Below, in pieces: positions 1-8,163 of a stretch of 64,000 nucleotides of DNA. Below the pieces are notes generated by a model. The model was not told where the DNA came from. It ran no database searches and saw only the letters and a program-made list of their open reading frames with translations. The position numbers and the translations under genes are program-made. The DNA is from Sphingobium amiense. GTDB lineage: Bacteria; Pseudomonadota; Alphaproteobacteria; Sphingomonadales; Sphingomonadaceae. Numbering within the stretch: the stretch's first letter is position 1; each line of letters starts with the position of its first letter. The stretch is from the NCBI RefSeq assembly GCF_003967075.1, contig NZ_AP018664.1:1054001-1118000 (forward strand), given 5' to 3'.

Positions 1-814
1 GCAACTTGTCATTGTCCAAGCGCGAGTTGGCCGGACGGCGTGCAGGTGTCGGATATTCGCTGGTCGCGATCCGGTTGATTTTGGCTTGCGGGCCGCCCAA
101 CGTCGCTGATATCTCAAAGATCGTTTCGGCGAAATGCGCCCAGTCGGTATAACCTGTGCCACTGAGATGAAACGTCCCGCGCTTCTGCATATCATCGGGA
201 CGCGCAAGCATCTGACGGGCCACCCCAATAACAGCGTCCGCGATATCAAGCGCGTTGGTGGGCGCGCCAAGCTGGTCGCCAACGACGTTTAGCTCCTCGC
301 GATCACCTGCGAGGCGCAACATCGTCTTCACGAAATTGGCGCCGAATGGGCTATAGACCCAGGCGGTACGCAAAATGATATGATTGGCAGTCGCTTGCCG
401 AACTGCGTGCTCGCCAGCGAGCTTGGATAGGCCATATACGCCCAGCGGGTTGACGGCATCCTCCTCTCGGTAGGGTTCGTCCTTAAACCCGTCGAAGACA
501 TAGTCTGTGGATATGTGGATGAGGGGTACCCCCAATTCCTTCGCTGTGGCAGCCAAGAGACCGGGCGCCACACCATTCACCGTCATGGCCACATCCTGTT
601 CGCTTTCCGCCCGATCCACGGCGGTATAGGCGGCGGCGGACACAATGACATCTGGTCGGGCCGACTTGAGCGCAGGATCAATGGTTCCAGTATCCTGAAG
701 GTCGAGTTCCGGGCGACCTAGGGGGACAATGCTGACATCAGTAATATTATTGGCGCGCTCGATCAGCGATTGCACCACTTGCCCATGCAACCCCGTAACC
801 GCCATGCGCATCAT
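1..814 (-). CDS. rfbD: dTDP-4-dehydrorhamnose reductase, 3' end beyond window
   Basis: Catalyses the last step of dTDP-L-rhamnose synthesis, NAD(P)H reduction of dTDP-4-keto-rhamnose, in the cytoplasm. Translation from 814 gives [17 protein letters not shown] with the GxxGxxG Rossmann motif, then STDYVFDG and the SDR catalytic pair YGLSK (YxxxK). The start overlaps the rfbB stop as ATGA, so it is translationally coupled; the in-frame ATG at 811 is an alternative. About 271 codons are visible and the family has roughly 290-300 residues, so only a short C-terminus is missing. Third gene of an rfbC-rfbB-rfbD operon; rfbA is not in the window and could lie further left. Confidence 0.93.
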   Translation of the reverse strand, partial: MMRMAVTGLHGQVVQSLIERANNITDVSIVPLGRPELDLQDTGTIDPALKSARPDVIVSAAAYTAVDRAESEQDVAMTVNGVAPGLLAATAKELGVPLIHISTDYVFDGFKDEPYREEDAVNPLGVYGLSKLAGEHAVRQATANHIILRTAWVYSPFGANFVKTMLRLAGDREELNVVGDQLGAPTNALDIADAVIGVARQMLARPDDMQKRGTFHLSGTGYTDWAHFAETIFEISATLGGPQAKINRIATSEYPTPARRPANSRLDNDKL

Positions 815-1881
815 TGCGCGGCCTCGACGGCTACCGGTTTGATCGTTCCCAGTCGCTCTCCATCATAACGTTCGCGTAGCGGTCCCCACCACCATTCATT
901 CGCCAGATACCATTCTACCGTTCGGCGAATGCCGCTGTCGAAATTTTCGCGGGCCTTCCAGCCAAGTTCGCTTTCAAGCTTGGTCGCGTCGATCGCGTAA
1001 CGGGCATCGTGACCGGGCCGGTCGGTGACGAAGCTGATCAGGTCGGCATAAGGCGTTTCACCCGGCGCAAGATCGTCGAGAATGCTACAGATCGTCCGCA
1101 CGACGTCAATGTTGCGTCGTTCATTACGTCCACCCACATTGTAGGTCTGGCCTGGCGCGCCCTTCTCCGCGATGAGGTCCAGTGCGCGGGCGTGGTCCTC
1201 CACGAAAAGCCAGTCACGGATATTCTCGCCTTTGCCATATACCGGCAGCGGACGGCGGCTGAGGGCATTGAGGATCGTGAGCGGAATGAGCTTTTCAGGG
1301 AAGTGATACGGCCCATAATTATTCGAGCAGTTCGAGACCACGACTGGCAGGCCGTATGTCCGTTCCCAAGCCTTGGCCAAATGATCCGAAGACGCTTTGG
1401 ATGCCGAATAGGGGGAGCTTGGGTCGTAGGGGGTGGTTTCCTCGAACAAGCCATCCTCTCCTAGCGAGCCGTAAACCTCGTCGGTGGAGACGTGAAGGAA
1501 ACGAAAAGCCGATCGCTGCGGCTCGGGAAGGCTGTTCCAGTAAGCCCTGGTGCCCTCTAGCAGGGTGAACGTGCCAATGACGTTGGTTTGAACAAAATCG
1601 GCCGCGCCGGTGATCGATCGATCGACATGGCTTTCGGCGGCCAAGTGCATGATGCGATCAGGCCGGAAGTTGGCAATGGCATTCTGGACCGCGCTCGCAT
1701 CGCAGATATCGGCATGAAAGAACTGGTAAAGTGGGCTGGCTTCGACATCGCGCAGCGATGGCAGATACCCCGCATAGGTCAGCTTGTCGAAATTCAAGAC
1801 CTCATAGCCGCACTCGATCACGAGATGGCGCACGACGGCGGAGCCAATGAACCCGGCTCCTCCGGTTACAATGACGCGCAT
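811..1881 (-). CDS. rfbB: dTDP-glucose 4,6-dehydratase
   Basis: Converts dTDP-glucose to dTDP-4-keto-6-deoxyglucose, the second step of dTDP-rhamnose synthesis. The 356-aa protein is full length for the extended SDR family. It shows the N-terminal NAD motif TGGAGFIGS, the Thr-Asp-Glu catalytic element in HVSTDEVYG and the Tyr-Lys pair in [10 protein letters not shown]. The [14 protein letters not shown] sugar-nucleotide region of RfbB is present as [13 protein letters not shown]. It lies 3 bp downstream of rfbC and overlaps rfbD by 4 bp, so the three are one transcription unit supplying rhamnose for surface polysaccharide. Confidence 0.96.
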   Translation of the reverse strand: MRVIVTGGAGFIGSAVVRHLVIECGYEVLNFDKLTYAGYLPSLRDVEASPLYQFFHADICDASAVQNAIANFRPDRIMHLAAESHVDRSITGAADFVQTNVIGTFTLLEGTRAYWNSLPEPQRSAFRFLHVSTDEVYGSLGEDGLFEETTPYDPSSPYSASKASSDHLAKAWERTYGLPVVVSNCSNNYGPYHFPEKLIPLTILNALSRRPLPVYGKGENIRDWLFVEDHARALDLIAEKGAPGQTYNVGGRNERRNIDVVRTICSILDDLAPGETPYADLISFVTDRPGHDARYAIDATKLESELGWKARENFDSGIRRTVEWYLANEWWWGPLRERYDGERLGTIKPVAVEAAQ

Positions 1882-1884
1882 GGA

Positions 1885-2451
1885 TTAGCAGGCTCCATAA
1901 GAGAAATAGGGGGGCAGTTCTGCAAGCGTCGGCTGGACTTTGTCCTTGGCGGAAAGAAGTTCGGGATTGGCGACCGATGGCCATTCGATGCCCACAGCTG
2001 GGTCGTCCCATGCCATGCCCTTGTCATTTTCCACGCTGTAATAGGCGGTCACCTTGTAGCAGAGAATCGTGTTCGGCTGGATAGTGCAAAAACCATGTGC
2101 GAACCCCGGCGGCACCCAAAGCTGGTTGCCGCGTTCAGCCGTTAATTCCACAGCCATCCAATGGCCGTAAGCGGGAGAGCCACGGCGAATGTCCACAATC
2201 ACATCAACGAGCGCCCCGGAAAGGCAGCGAACTAGCTTGCCCTGGGCAAAAGGCGCGGTCTGGAAATGCAAGCCGCGGACCGTTCCCGATGATGCACTAA
2301 GCGATTGATTCTCCTGTATTAAATCGAAATCCCCGATATTTTCAGAGAACCAGTCCTTACGGAATATCTCAGAAAAATAGCCGCGATGGTCTCCGAATTT
2401 TTTGGGTTCGAAGTGGACGACGTCTGGAAGTTCAAATCGTTCAATCAACAC
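1885..2451 (-). CDS. rfbC: dTDP-4-dehydrorhamnose 3,5-epimerase
   Basis: Cupin-fold epimerase acting between RfbB and RfbD. The open frame extends upstream to 2607 but the family-like sequence begins LIERFELPDVVHFEPKKFGD. I therefore place the start at GTG 2451, preceded by a good GAAGAGAG ribosome-binding site, giving 188 aa, the usual length. The catalytic His is in RGLHFQ, and the YKVTAYYSVENDKG and WDDP segments are typical of RfbC. The extra upstream residues up to 2607 look non-coding (Cys/Arg-rich, no homology I recognise). First gene of the rfbCBD operon. Confidence 0.94.
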   Translation of the reverse strand: MLIERFELPDVVHFEPKKFGDHRGYFSEIFRKDWFSENIGDFDLIQENQSLSASSGTVRGLHFQTAPFAQGKLVRCLSGALVDVIVDIRRGSPAYGHWMAVELTAERGNQLWVPPGFAHGFCTIQPNTILCYKVTAYYSVENDKGMAWDDPAVGIEWPSVANPELLSAKDKVQPTLAELPPYFSYGAC

Positions 2452-2647
2452 GTGAGGCTCTCTTCTCTGCGCCAAGGGCAAAACGGATAGCGGTCGAAGA
2501 CACATGACGCTACATCTTATTGCAGTGCAGCGGCGTAAATCATGTGTGGTCGGGTGGCTTGCGGATGGACAGTGTTGTCTGCATCGTCCATCTTTGAACT
2601 CGCGCACAGGCGCTTAACCCAGCTTTGGAATTGACGGGCACGCTTGA

Positions 2648-3874
2648 ATGAAGGTGATGGTTGACGGGTACAATATTGCGCTTTCGCGCGGCACGGGCGT
2701 CGCAACTTATGGTAGGGTGTTTTTAAAGGCGGCTCACGCTTTGGGGCACGAGACCCACCTTCTTTTCGGTGAGGAAGATGACGGCAGCAAAAATATGCTG
2801 ACTAGGCGGGCGGGCAGGGTCCTTGATTTCGCTACAGCCCCCTTTGGATTTAAGGCTCATAGAGTCGATGTTTCAGATTTCTCCCAGAGCCGAGATATAG
2901 CCTGCCCTCCCACTGATGCCATTTGGAACCGCCCGCGACTGTTTCGTGCGGCGAAGCGGGCTTTTCGACAGACTGGGACCTTCGTGCCTGTTCATGTTCC
3001 TGGCGTGGACATTGCTCATTGGACCTATCCGTTACCATTATTCGTTCCGGGTGCGAAGAATATCTACACGATCCATGATATCGTGCCTCTGAAATTTCCA
3101 TGGATGATAAAGAATGGTGTAGAGGAATATCGTCGCATCTGTAACGGCATTTCGCAGCGCGCGGATCATATCTTAACAGTATCGAATTGTTCGCGTGAGG
3201 ATATAATTGCTGAATTTAATATCAGTGGAGAAAAGGTAACAAATACTTATCAAGCTTTCGATCTGGATGGATTGGCCGAATGCTCCGGCATTCCCGAGGG
3301 CGATTTTATCGGGCGACAAGGTCTGCCGGATAAAGGATATTTTCTGTTTTTCGGCGCGATCGAGCCGAAAAAGAATGTAGGCCGCCTGCTTGATGCCTTT
3401 GAGGGGAGTGGCGTCAAAACGCCTTTGGTCGTGGTCGCAGCTGGCGGTTGGTCATGCGAGGCGGAACAGAAAAGGCTCGCAGAACTGGCGCAGATGCCGG
3501 GAGGGCGTGTGCGGCTTTTGCAATATCTGTCACGCCGCGATCTTGTAGAATTGATACGGCATGCGAAGGCAACGATCTTTCCCAGCCTCTACGAAGGTTT
3601 TGGCCTACCTGTTTTGGAATCTATGGCGCTGGGCACGGCGGTCATAGTCTCTCACACATCGGCATTACCGGAGGTGGCGGGAGAGGCTGGGTGGTTGGTT
3701 GATCCCCATTCAGTCGAATCAATTCGGCAAGCAATTTGCGCTGTCGATACTGAGGATGCAAAACGTGTTCAATTGGAGCGCAAAGGATTGGAGCAGGCTT
3801 TGCTTTTCTCTAACGAGGCGTACCATCAGCGATTGGCGGAAGTTTTCGGCAGTTTGTTCTCGCAGTCCAGATAG
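2648..3874 (+). CDS. GT4-family (group 1) glycosyltransferase
   Basis: A 408-aa GT-B fold glycosyltransferase, probably adding a sugar to a lipid-linked polysaccharide intermediate. The C-terminal half has the sugar-nucleotide signature GAIEPKKNVGRLLDAF and the retaining EX7E motif in YEGFGLPVLESMALG. The N-terminus lacks a signal peptide (MKVMVDGYNIALSRGTGVATYG). It is divergent from rfbC, and its neighbours suggest a mannosyl- or rhamnosyltransferase, but the donor cannot be read from sequence. The coding sequence is visibly AT-richer than the rfb genes and the downstream DNA, as is common for horizontally exchanged polysaccharide genes. Confidence 0.88.
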   Translation: MKVMVDGYNIALSRGTGVATYGRVFLKAAHALGHETHLLFGEEDDGSKNMLTRRAGRVLDFATAPFGFKAHRVDVSDFSQSRDIACPPTDAIWNRPRLFRAAKRAFRQTGTFVPVHVPGVDIAHWTYPLPLFVPGAKNIYTIHDIVPLKFPWMIKNGVEEYRRICNGISQRADHILTVSNCSREDIIAEFNISGEKVTNTYQAFDLDGLAECSGIPEGDFIGRQGLPDKGYFLFFGAIEPKKNVGRLLDAFEGSGVKTPLVVVAAGGWSCEAEQKRLAELAQMPGGRVRLLQYLSRRDLVELIRHAKATIFPSLYEGFGLPVLESMALGTAVIVSHTSALPEVAGEAGWLVDPHSVESIRQAICAVDTEDAKRVQLERKGLEQALLFSNEAYHQRLAEVFGSLFSQSR

Positions 3875-3916
3875 TCACGCCTTTGGCAGCCCTTTGTTTC
3901 TCCCTATTGATAGCCT

Positions 3917-4954
3917 TCATTCGAGTTTGTTTATCGCCTCTCGCATGTGATCCACGCCGACGCTCGCGTAGCGTTGAACCATGCGGAGCGATTTCCAGCC
4001 GCCCATGTACATGATGGTGATGAGGTCGATGCCGGCCATCACGCAGTGCGATGCCCAATGGTGGCGCCAGTCATGAATGGTGAAGTCGTCGATCCCGGCC
4101 CGTTTGCAGGCCGTCTTGTGCTGGCTCTTCAGGGGGTTACCCCCAGAAATGGGGGGAAGCCGGGTGTCCTGATAAGGTTCGCCGAAGCGGTTGAGGAAGA
4201 CATGGCCTTTCATGGGGCGCCCGCGCTTCTCCCACATCGGGAGCAGCGCCTGCCTGACGCGAGCATGCATTGGAACCGACTGGATCACCGCATTTTTCGT
4301 ATGATTGAGCCGGATTGCTTCCCGTTCCATATCGACGCCGTTCACGCCCCAAGCCATCTGCAGGGCGGTTTGGACGCGCGGGCCGTGAAAGGCCAGCATG
4401 GTGATGATCGGTTGGACATGCGGCGTGTAGGACGCGATCAGCCGGTCGCGGTCTTCCTTCGTCAGGAAGCGCACCCGCTCATTGTCGAACGGGATCGCCT
4501 TGATCCTGAGCGGTGGAAGGTCATGCAGTTCGCGATAGACGTTGACGGCCGCCTGGAACACGGCCCTGTACCGATCCTGGCCGGCGGGTTCGTGACCGGT
4601 CAGATTGGCTAGCCGAAATTGCTCCCATGCCTGTTTCGGTTCCTGCAGCGACAGGTCGCCGATCTGGGCGTTGAGCTTGCCGATGCGCAATATGTCGGCA
4701 GGACAGGGCGGCTTGGCCTTTGACAGATAGCTGGCGAAGGCGTCGGCGATGCTCCCTTGCGCGACGATTGCGGAGGGGCCGAACATCAGCTGATGGCGCA
4801 GCTTGGTCTCATATTCCGTCATCAGGTGCGACGCAGCATCTGCGTCACTCGTTCCTGAACTGAACTCTTTGACGTCGATCCGCTTGTCGCCGAGCGCGAC
4901 TGAGCCTCGGATATAGTAAATGCCGTTCTTCCCACGGCGACGGACGGACAGCAT
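3917..4954 (-). CDS. Tyrosine recombinase (left integrase)
   Basis: Site-specific integrase of the phage/ICE type. I start it at ATG 4954 (MLSVRRRGKNGIYYIRG), giving 345 aa, the same length as its paralogue at 53561-54598. Catalytic residues can be traced: Arg in HGPRVQTAL, HxxR in HDWRHHWASH, Trp in GGWKSLR and the nucleophile Tyr in MVQRYASV. The N-terminal segment with GKNGIYYIRG and VKEFSSGTS is an arm-binding/SAM-like region. An excisionase-like ORF overlaps its 5' end. It reads toward the rfb/GT flank, so it may mark the left end of the accessory block. Confidence 0.93.
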   Translation of the reverse strand: MLSVRRRGKNGIYYIRGSVALGDKRIDVKEFSSGTSDADAASHLMTEYETKLRHQLMFGPSAIVAQGSIADAFASYLSKAKPPCPADILRIGKLNAQIGDLSLQEPKQAWEQFRLANLTGHEPAGQDRYRAVFQAAVNVYRELHDLPPLRIKAIPFDNERVRFLTKEDRDRLIASYTPHVQPIITMLAFHGPRVQTALQMAWGVNGVDMEREAIRLNHTKNAVIQSVPMHARVRQALLPMWEKRGRPMKGHVFLNRFGEPYQDTRLPPISGGNPLKSQHKTACKRAGIDDFTIHDWRHHWASHCVMAGIDLITIMYMGGWKSLRMVQRYASVGVDHMREAINKLE

Positions 4955-5340
4955 GTGATCTTTTCCAATAGCATCTGATATTGTGCCTCCGTCGCGCGCA
5001 TCTTTCCGCACGCATGGACGTAGGGCACGCCATATTTGTCGAAGGTACGCCGCATCCATTTCGCAGGCTCGGTGCTGGTCATGCTGAGCCGCGACAGGAT
5101 GTCGCGCGGGGTTAGGAGGGATTCGTGGTGACTGGCAGTAAGCGAGCGAGGCGGCACCCGTGCTTCATCGGAATGGGAGATGGTGGCGCGTGCGCCAACC
5201 ACGGGCTTGGCAGATCGCTGTGGGGTAGCCGCGCGACGTTCAAATGATGCTGTCGGCGTGTCACCAGCCATTGGCGTCCCATGCGGCGCTGCCGCGTCGG
5301 CTAGGCTGGGTGCCGTCGTTGGGCGACTTCTTGTGGGCAT
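4822..5340 (-). CDS. Excisionase-like DNA-binding protein overlapping the integrase
   Basis: A frame of 172 codons whose central part (LLTPRDILSRLSMTSTEPAKW, then VPYVHACGKMRATEAQYQMLLEKI) resembles small winged-helix/MerR-like proteins that accompany tyrosine recombinases. The N-terminal 70 residues are low-complexity, so a later start is likely; Met at 5271 is one option. The C-terminus (SSVQERVTQMLRRT) runs 133 bp into the integrase gene in another frame. Such an overlap would couple excisionase and integrase levels. The function is inferred from position and weak resemblance, and the right-hand integrase has no equivalent partner. Confidence 0.5.
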   Translation of the reverse strand: MPTRSRPTTAPSLADAAAPHGTPMAGDTPTASFERRAATPQRSAKPVVGARATISHSDEARVPPRSLTASHHESLLTPRDILSRLSMTSTEPAKWMRRTFDKYGVPYVHACGKMRATEAQYQMLLEKITCCPSVAVGRTAFTISEAQSRSATSGSTSKSSVQERVTQMLRRT

Positions 5341-5512
5341 GTGGATGCAAACCCTTAGCTGCCGCCGCCTGTATAGCTCCGCCGATAGTTGACTGGAGCG
5401 CCGCGCCGTTCGGTGCGCGACCCGGGCATCCGTTCGGAAACGCGCAGGGCGATCGGCTCGAGCATATTGGGGTTCGGAAGCTCCGCGGTCTTAAATGGTC
5501 TATGTTCGCGAC

Positions 5513-5929
5513 TCATTGCAAACTCCTCGGCTTCCGGGTTGTGGGATCGTCGGTGGCCGGCGCAGCATTGCCACCGAACCCGTCATCAGTTTCGTCGATC
5601 AGCTGAGCAAAGAGCTTGGCGCCTGCGGCCTGGGCAACCTTTTTGACTGGGTTCCATGGCACCGGTGACGAGTTGGTGCAGGACCATCTGTGCCAGCACC
5701 TCCTGAGCGGTCCCTGATTGCGCCGCATCCAGTCAGTGTTGCGCTTGATACGGGTAAGGCGAATGCCGATGGCCTCGTCGTTTTTTGCCTGCCGCAGGTT
5801 GAACCAGGCGTGGAGTGCCTCGACCAGGACTTCCGACCGTGCCCGGCCCGAGCTCGTCGCCAGATGCTCGAGCCGCCTGTTCATCTCCTTGGGCAGGAAC
5901 AGTTGATGCCGGGTCTTGTAGCTCTTCAT
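5513..5929 (-). pseudogene. Frameshifted ribbon-helix-helix protein of the traG-trbB type
   Basis: The first 70 codons (MKSYKTRHQLFLPKEMNRRL, then SGRARSEVLVEALHAWF) are a CopG/RHH domain like the intact protein at 41193-41609. After residue ~72 the frame turns Trp/Cys/Arg-rich (PLRRCWHRWSCTNSSP). Shifting frame there restores VLAQMVLHQLVTGAMEP, and shifting back restores KKVAQAAGAKLFAQLIDE. These match the VESLALFIRYQLMVT and RFEAFISQVGRQL regions of the intact homologue. Two compensating indels therefore garble about 25 residues. No traG or trbB lies beside it, so it looks like a relic of another conjugative element. Confidence 0.6.
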
Positions 5930-6504
5930 GGGGCGTTGCCCTGTTGATGATGGTGTCGGTGGTAGCGGATCGGCTCGGGTGCAAGGGGGACACAGAAGCT
6001 ATCCGCTGCCATGAAAGATTATCGCTGTCCGGCTACCTCCAAGGAAATGGTGCAGATCGGCTCAAATCGGCCCATCTGAGTCACATACCACTTATGATGG
6101 GACCGCTGGGACCCCGCCGATACTCTAGGTGATCGGTCGGTCTTCGCGCGTTAACCTTGAGAGGGTCAGAGGTGCCTATTTCAACCATGGCCGACGCGGA
6201 CAAAGTGGAACGGCGTCAACTTCGATCCTCCTCTAACATATTGCATCGGCTTGACATTACGATAATGTGACAGGGCGTTTCCGTGGGGAAGCGCCGAGGT
6301 TTGAGCCCCTCGCTTGGGAAGGAGAGACTCGTCGCAGATGCGGCCGGGTGGCCGATGCTATGTCCAAGCCATTCGTGGCCAAAGGCATCGGCACGCGTTC
6401 TCAAGCGCGGCTCAACGCCCGGCTTATGCCGGCGCACCCTCGTCAATCGCGAGGGAGCGGCGGATGGGATCGGAAGCCAGGACAAATGCCGAGAGCAGGC
6501 CGTG
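5930..6504. other. Non-coding or decayed stretch before the sigma factor
   Basis: No convincing gene. A short minus-strand frame ending at 5929 as CCATGA (MAADSFCVPLAPEP onward) could be the tail of a gene formerly upstream of the RHH remnant, but it is too short to identify. The plus-strand frame that opens at 6283 is in phase with the sigma factor but has Arg/Ser/Pro-rich sequence unlike sigma region 2. I therefore treat it as upstream leader. The sigma factor promoter must lie here; I could not choose a clear -35/-10 pair. Confidence 0.4.
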
Positions 6505-7083
6505 ATGTGGCCCGCATCGGAAATATCGCACCAGCCTCTGGATGAAGGCGATCCCTTGCCACCCGGTCATGATCGGGTGGCGGTGCAGCCTGATCCGCTG
6601 GACAGTCTGTATCGGGAAGAGCGACCGTCGCTGCTGCGTTTCCTCTCCCGATTGACTGGGCAGGATAGAGCGGAAGATATCGTGCAGCAGGTTTTCAGCC
6701 GTATGGTCGGCAAGCCGATTAGTGCAAGTGCGCCCATCCAGGCGCCACGGGCCTATCTGCGCCATGCCGCGCGCAATGTGCTGCGAGACGAAGCCAGAAG
6801 TGCGGGACGTAGGTGCGAGCATCATCATGTTCCGATCGAGGATCTGTCCTTGGCGAGCGGCGATCCCGTGGCCGCACTGGAGGCCCGCGACCGGCTGGCC
6901 CGCATCGAAGAGGCCGTGCTGCGGCTCAAGCCACTGACCCGCGAGATATTCCTCGCTTGCCGTCTCGATGGCTATAGCTATGCCGAGATTGCGGAGCGGA
7001 CCGGTTTGAGCGTGAGAGGGGTCGAGAAGCAGATGAGTAGGGCGATCAAGCAGCTTGGACGGCATTTGCGGGCGCATGACTGA
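6505..7083 (+). CDS. FecI-type ECF RNA polymerase sigma factor
   Basis: A 192-aa ECF sigma factor. Region 2 is seen in LYREERPSLLRFLSRLTGQD and AEDIVQQVFSRMV. Region 4 helix-turn-helix is in LKPLTREIFLACRLDGYSYA and EIAERTGLSVRGVEKQM. The start at ATG 6505 (MWPASEISHQ) is chosen because upstream in-frame sequence from 6283 is not sigma-like; GTG 6502 is equally possible. It overlaps the FecR-like gene by 8 bp (ATG 7076 inside, stop 7081-7083). Sigma/anti-sigma/TonB receptor triads with an isopeptidase occur in astexin-type lasso clusters, so the likely regulon is the receptor and isopeptidase just downstream. Confidence 0.92.
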   Translation: MWPASEISHQPLDEGDPLPPGHDRVAVQPDPLDSLYREERPSLLRFLSRLTGQDRAEDIVQQVFSRMVGKPISASAPIQAPRAYLRHAARNVLRDEARSAGRRCEHHHVPIEDLSLASGDPVAALEARDRLARIEEAVLRLKPLTREIFLACRLDGYSYAEIAERTGLSVRGVEKQMSRAIKQLGRHLRAHD

Positions 7084-8068
7084 GCCTGAGGGGATGCCGA
7101 TTCCCCCATCCATCCATGACGCTGCCGAAGACTGGCTGGCGCGTCTCGCTGGACATTCCGATCCGGCAACCGAGCGCGCGTTCACGACCTGGCTCGATGC
7201 CGATCCGCGTCATCTCATCGCCTATGACCGGATCAAGCGCGACTGGCAGCTTGGAACGCTTCTGGGCGAGCGCCCTGTCGGGCAGACCCGGTCGCTTGGC
7301 CGCGCGCCCTTCTGGATGCGGCAAAAGACGCATATCGCTGCCGCCACTCTTGGCGCGGCGGCGTTGCTGGGCGTGGTGACGGTCAGTCTTGTCCGGCCCG
7401 GCGGGCCATTGGCCATTTCCACGACGGCGCAGGCCGCGATCTATGAGACTGGGGTGGGCGAGATCCGCACCGTCGGGCTTTCGGACGGATCGACCGTCAT
7501 CCTCGACACGGCCACAAGCCTTCGCGTGCAATTGTCGGGCGGCGACCGGCGGCTCGATCTCGAGCGGGGACGAGCGCGGTTCCGTGTCGCGGCAGACCGG
7601 AAGCGCCCGTTCCGTGTGCAGGTGGCCGGCGGTGAGATCATAGCTCATGGCACGATGTTCGACGTAAACATGATCGGCGAGAAACCGGTGGTGACCGTTC
7701 TGGATGGATCGGTGGACCTGCGCGGTTTGGATGGGGCGTCCGATCAGGCGAGAACGCTCCCGATGGGCAAGAGCATGACGCTGGACGCCTCGATGGCGGA
7801 GCGTGTGGCCTCTCCGGCTGAAGCGCGCTGGGTGTCGGGCATGCTGGCGCTCGACGGAACGCCGCTTGCCGAGGCGGTGGCGGCGATCAACCGCTATAAT
7901 AAGGTGCAGGTCCGTCTGGCGGAGCCCTTTGCCCTGCCGGTGCGTGTGACGGGCGGTTTCCGGGTCCGCGATCCAGAAGCATTCGCCCGCGCTGTCGCGA
8001 CAAGCTTCCATTTGAAGGTCGAGCGGCCCGACAGCGATACAATCCTGCTGGTTGCTCCGGCGAAATAG
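7076..8068 (+). CDS. FecR-like anti-sigma/sigma regulator
   Basis: A 330-aa inner-membrane regulator that would hold or activate the adjacent ECF sigma factor. The N-terminal cytoplasmic domain (AEDWLARLAGHSDPATERAF, DADPRHLIAYDRI) is the DUF4880/FecR N region. One membrane helix follows around residues 90-110 (AAALLGVVTVSLV), then the periplasmic FecR domain (TVGLSDGSTVILDTATSL, GEIIAHGTMFDVN). The C-terminus (LAEAVAAINRYNKVQVRLA) resembles the DUF4974/STN-like module that contacts the receptor's N-terminus. The start at 7076 overlaps the sigma gene, so synthesis is coupled. The expected signal is ligand bound at the TonB receptor. Confidence 0.92.
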   Translation: MTEPEGMPIPPSIHDAAEDWLARLAGHSDPATERAFTTWLDADPRHLIAYDRIKRDWQLGTLLGERPVGQTRSLGRAPFWMRQKTHIAAATLGAAALLGVVTVSLVRPGGPLAISTTAQAAIYETGVGEIRTVGLSDGSTVILDTATSLRVQLSGGDRRLDLERGRARFRVAADRKRPFRVQVAGGEIIAHGTMFDVNMIGEKPVVTVLDGSVDLRGLDGASDQARTLPMGKSMTLDASMAERVASPAEARWVSGMLALDGTPLAEAVAAINRYNKVQVRLAEPFALPVRVTGGFRVRDPEAFARAVATSFHLKVERPDSDTILLVAPAK

Positions 8069-8081
8069 GTAAACATAGCCC

Positions 8082-8121
8082 CGTAAAAAATCTGTCGGGT
8101 GTTTTCGCGAACCGGCGTCTC
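8082..8121 (+). promoter_or_regulatory. Candidate ECF-dependent promoter for receptor/isopeptidase
   Basis: The 95-bp gap between the FecR-like gene and the receptor contains GTAAAAAATCTG near 8082-8093 and CGTCTC at 8116-8121, about 43 bp before the ATG. A-rich upstream and CGTCTC-like downstream elements fit my general impression of FecI-type promoters in sphingomonads, but no second copy was aligned. Low confidence. Confidence 0.3.
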
Positions 8122-8163
8122 CCCATTGTCCCGCTTGAATGGCGGCACGGGGGAGAAGGTCCA

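Noticed and set aside
3875..3916. Left copy of the tRNA-Val 3' end as attL
   Set aside because: No match to the tRNA 3' sequence could be seen here or in 5.3-6.5 kb.
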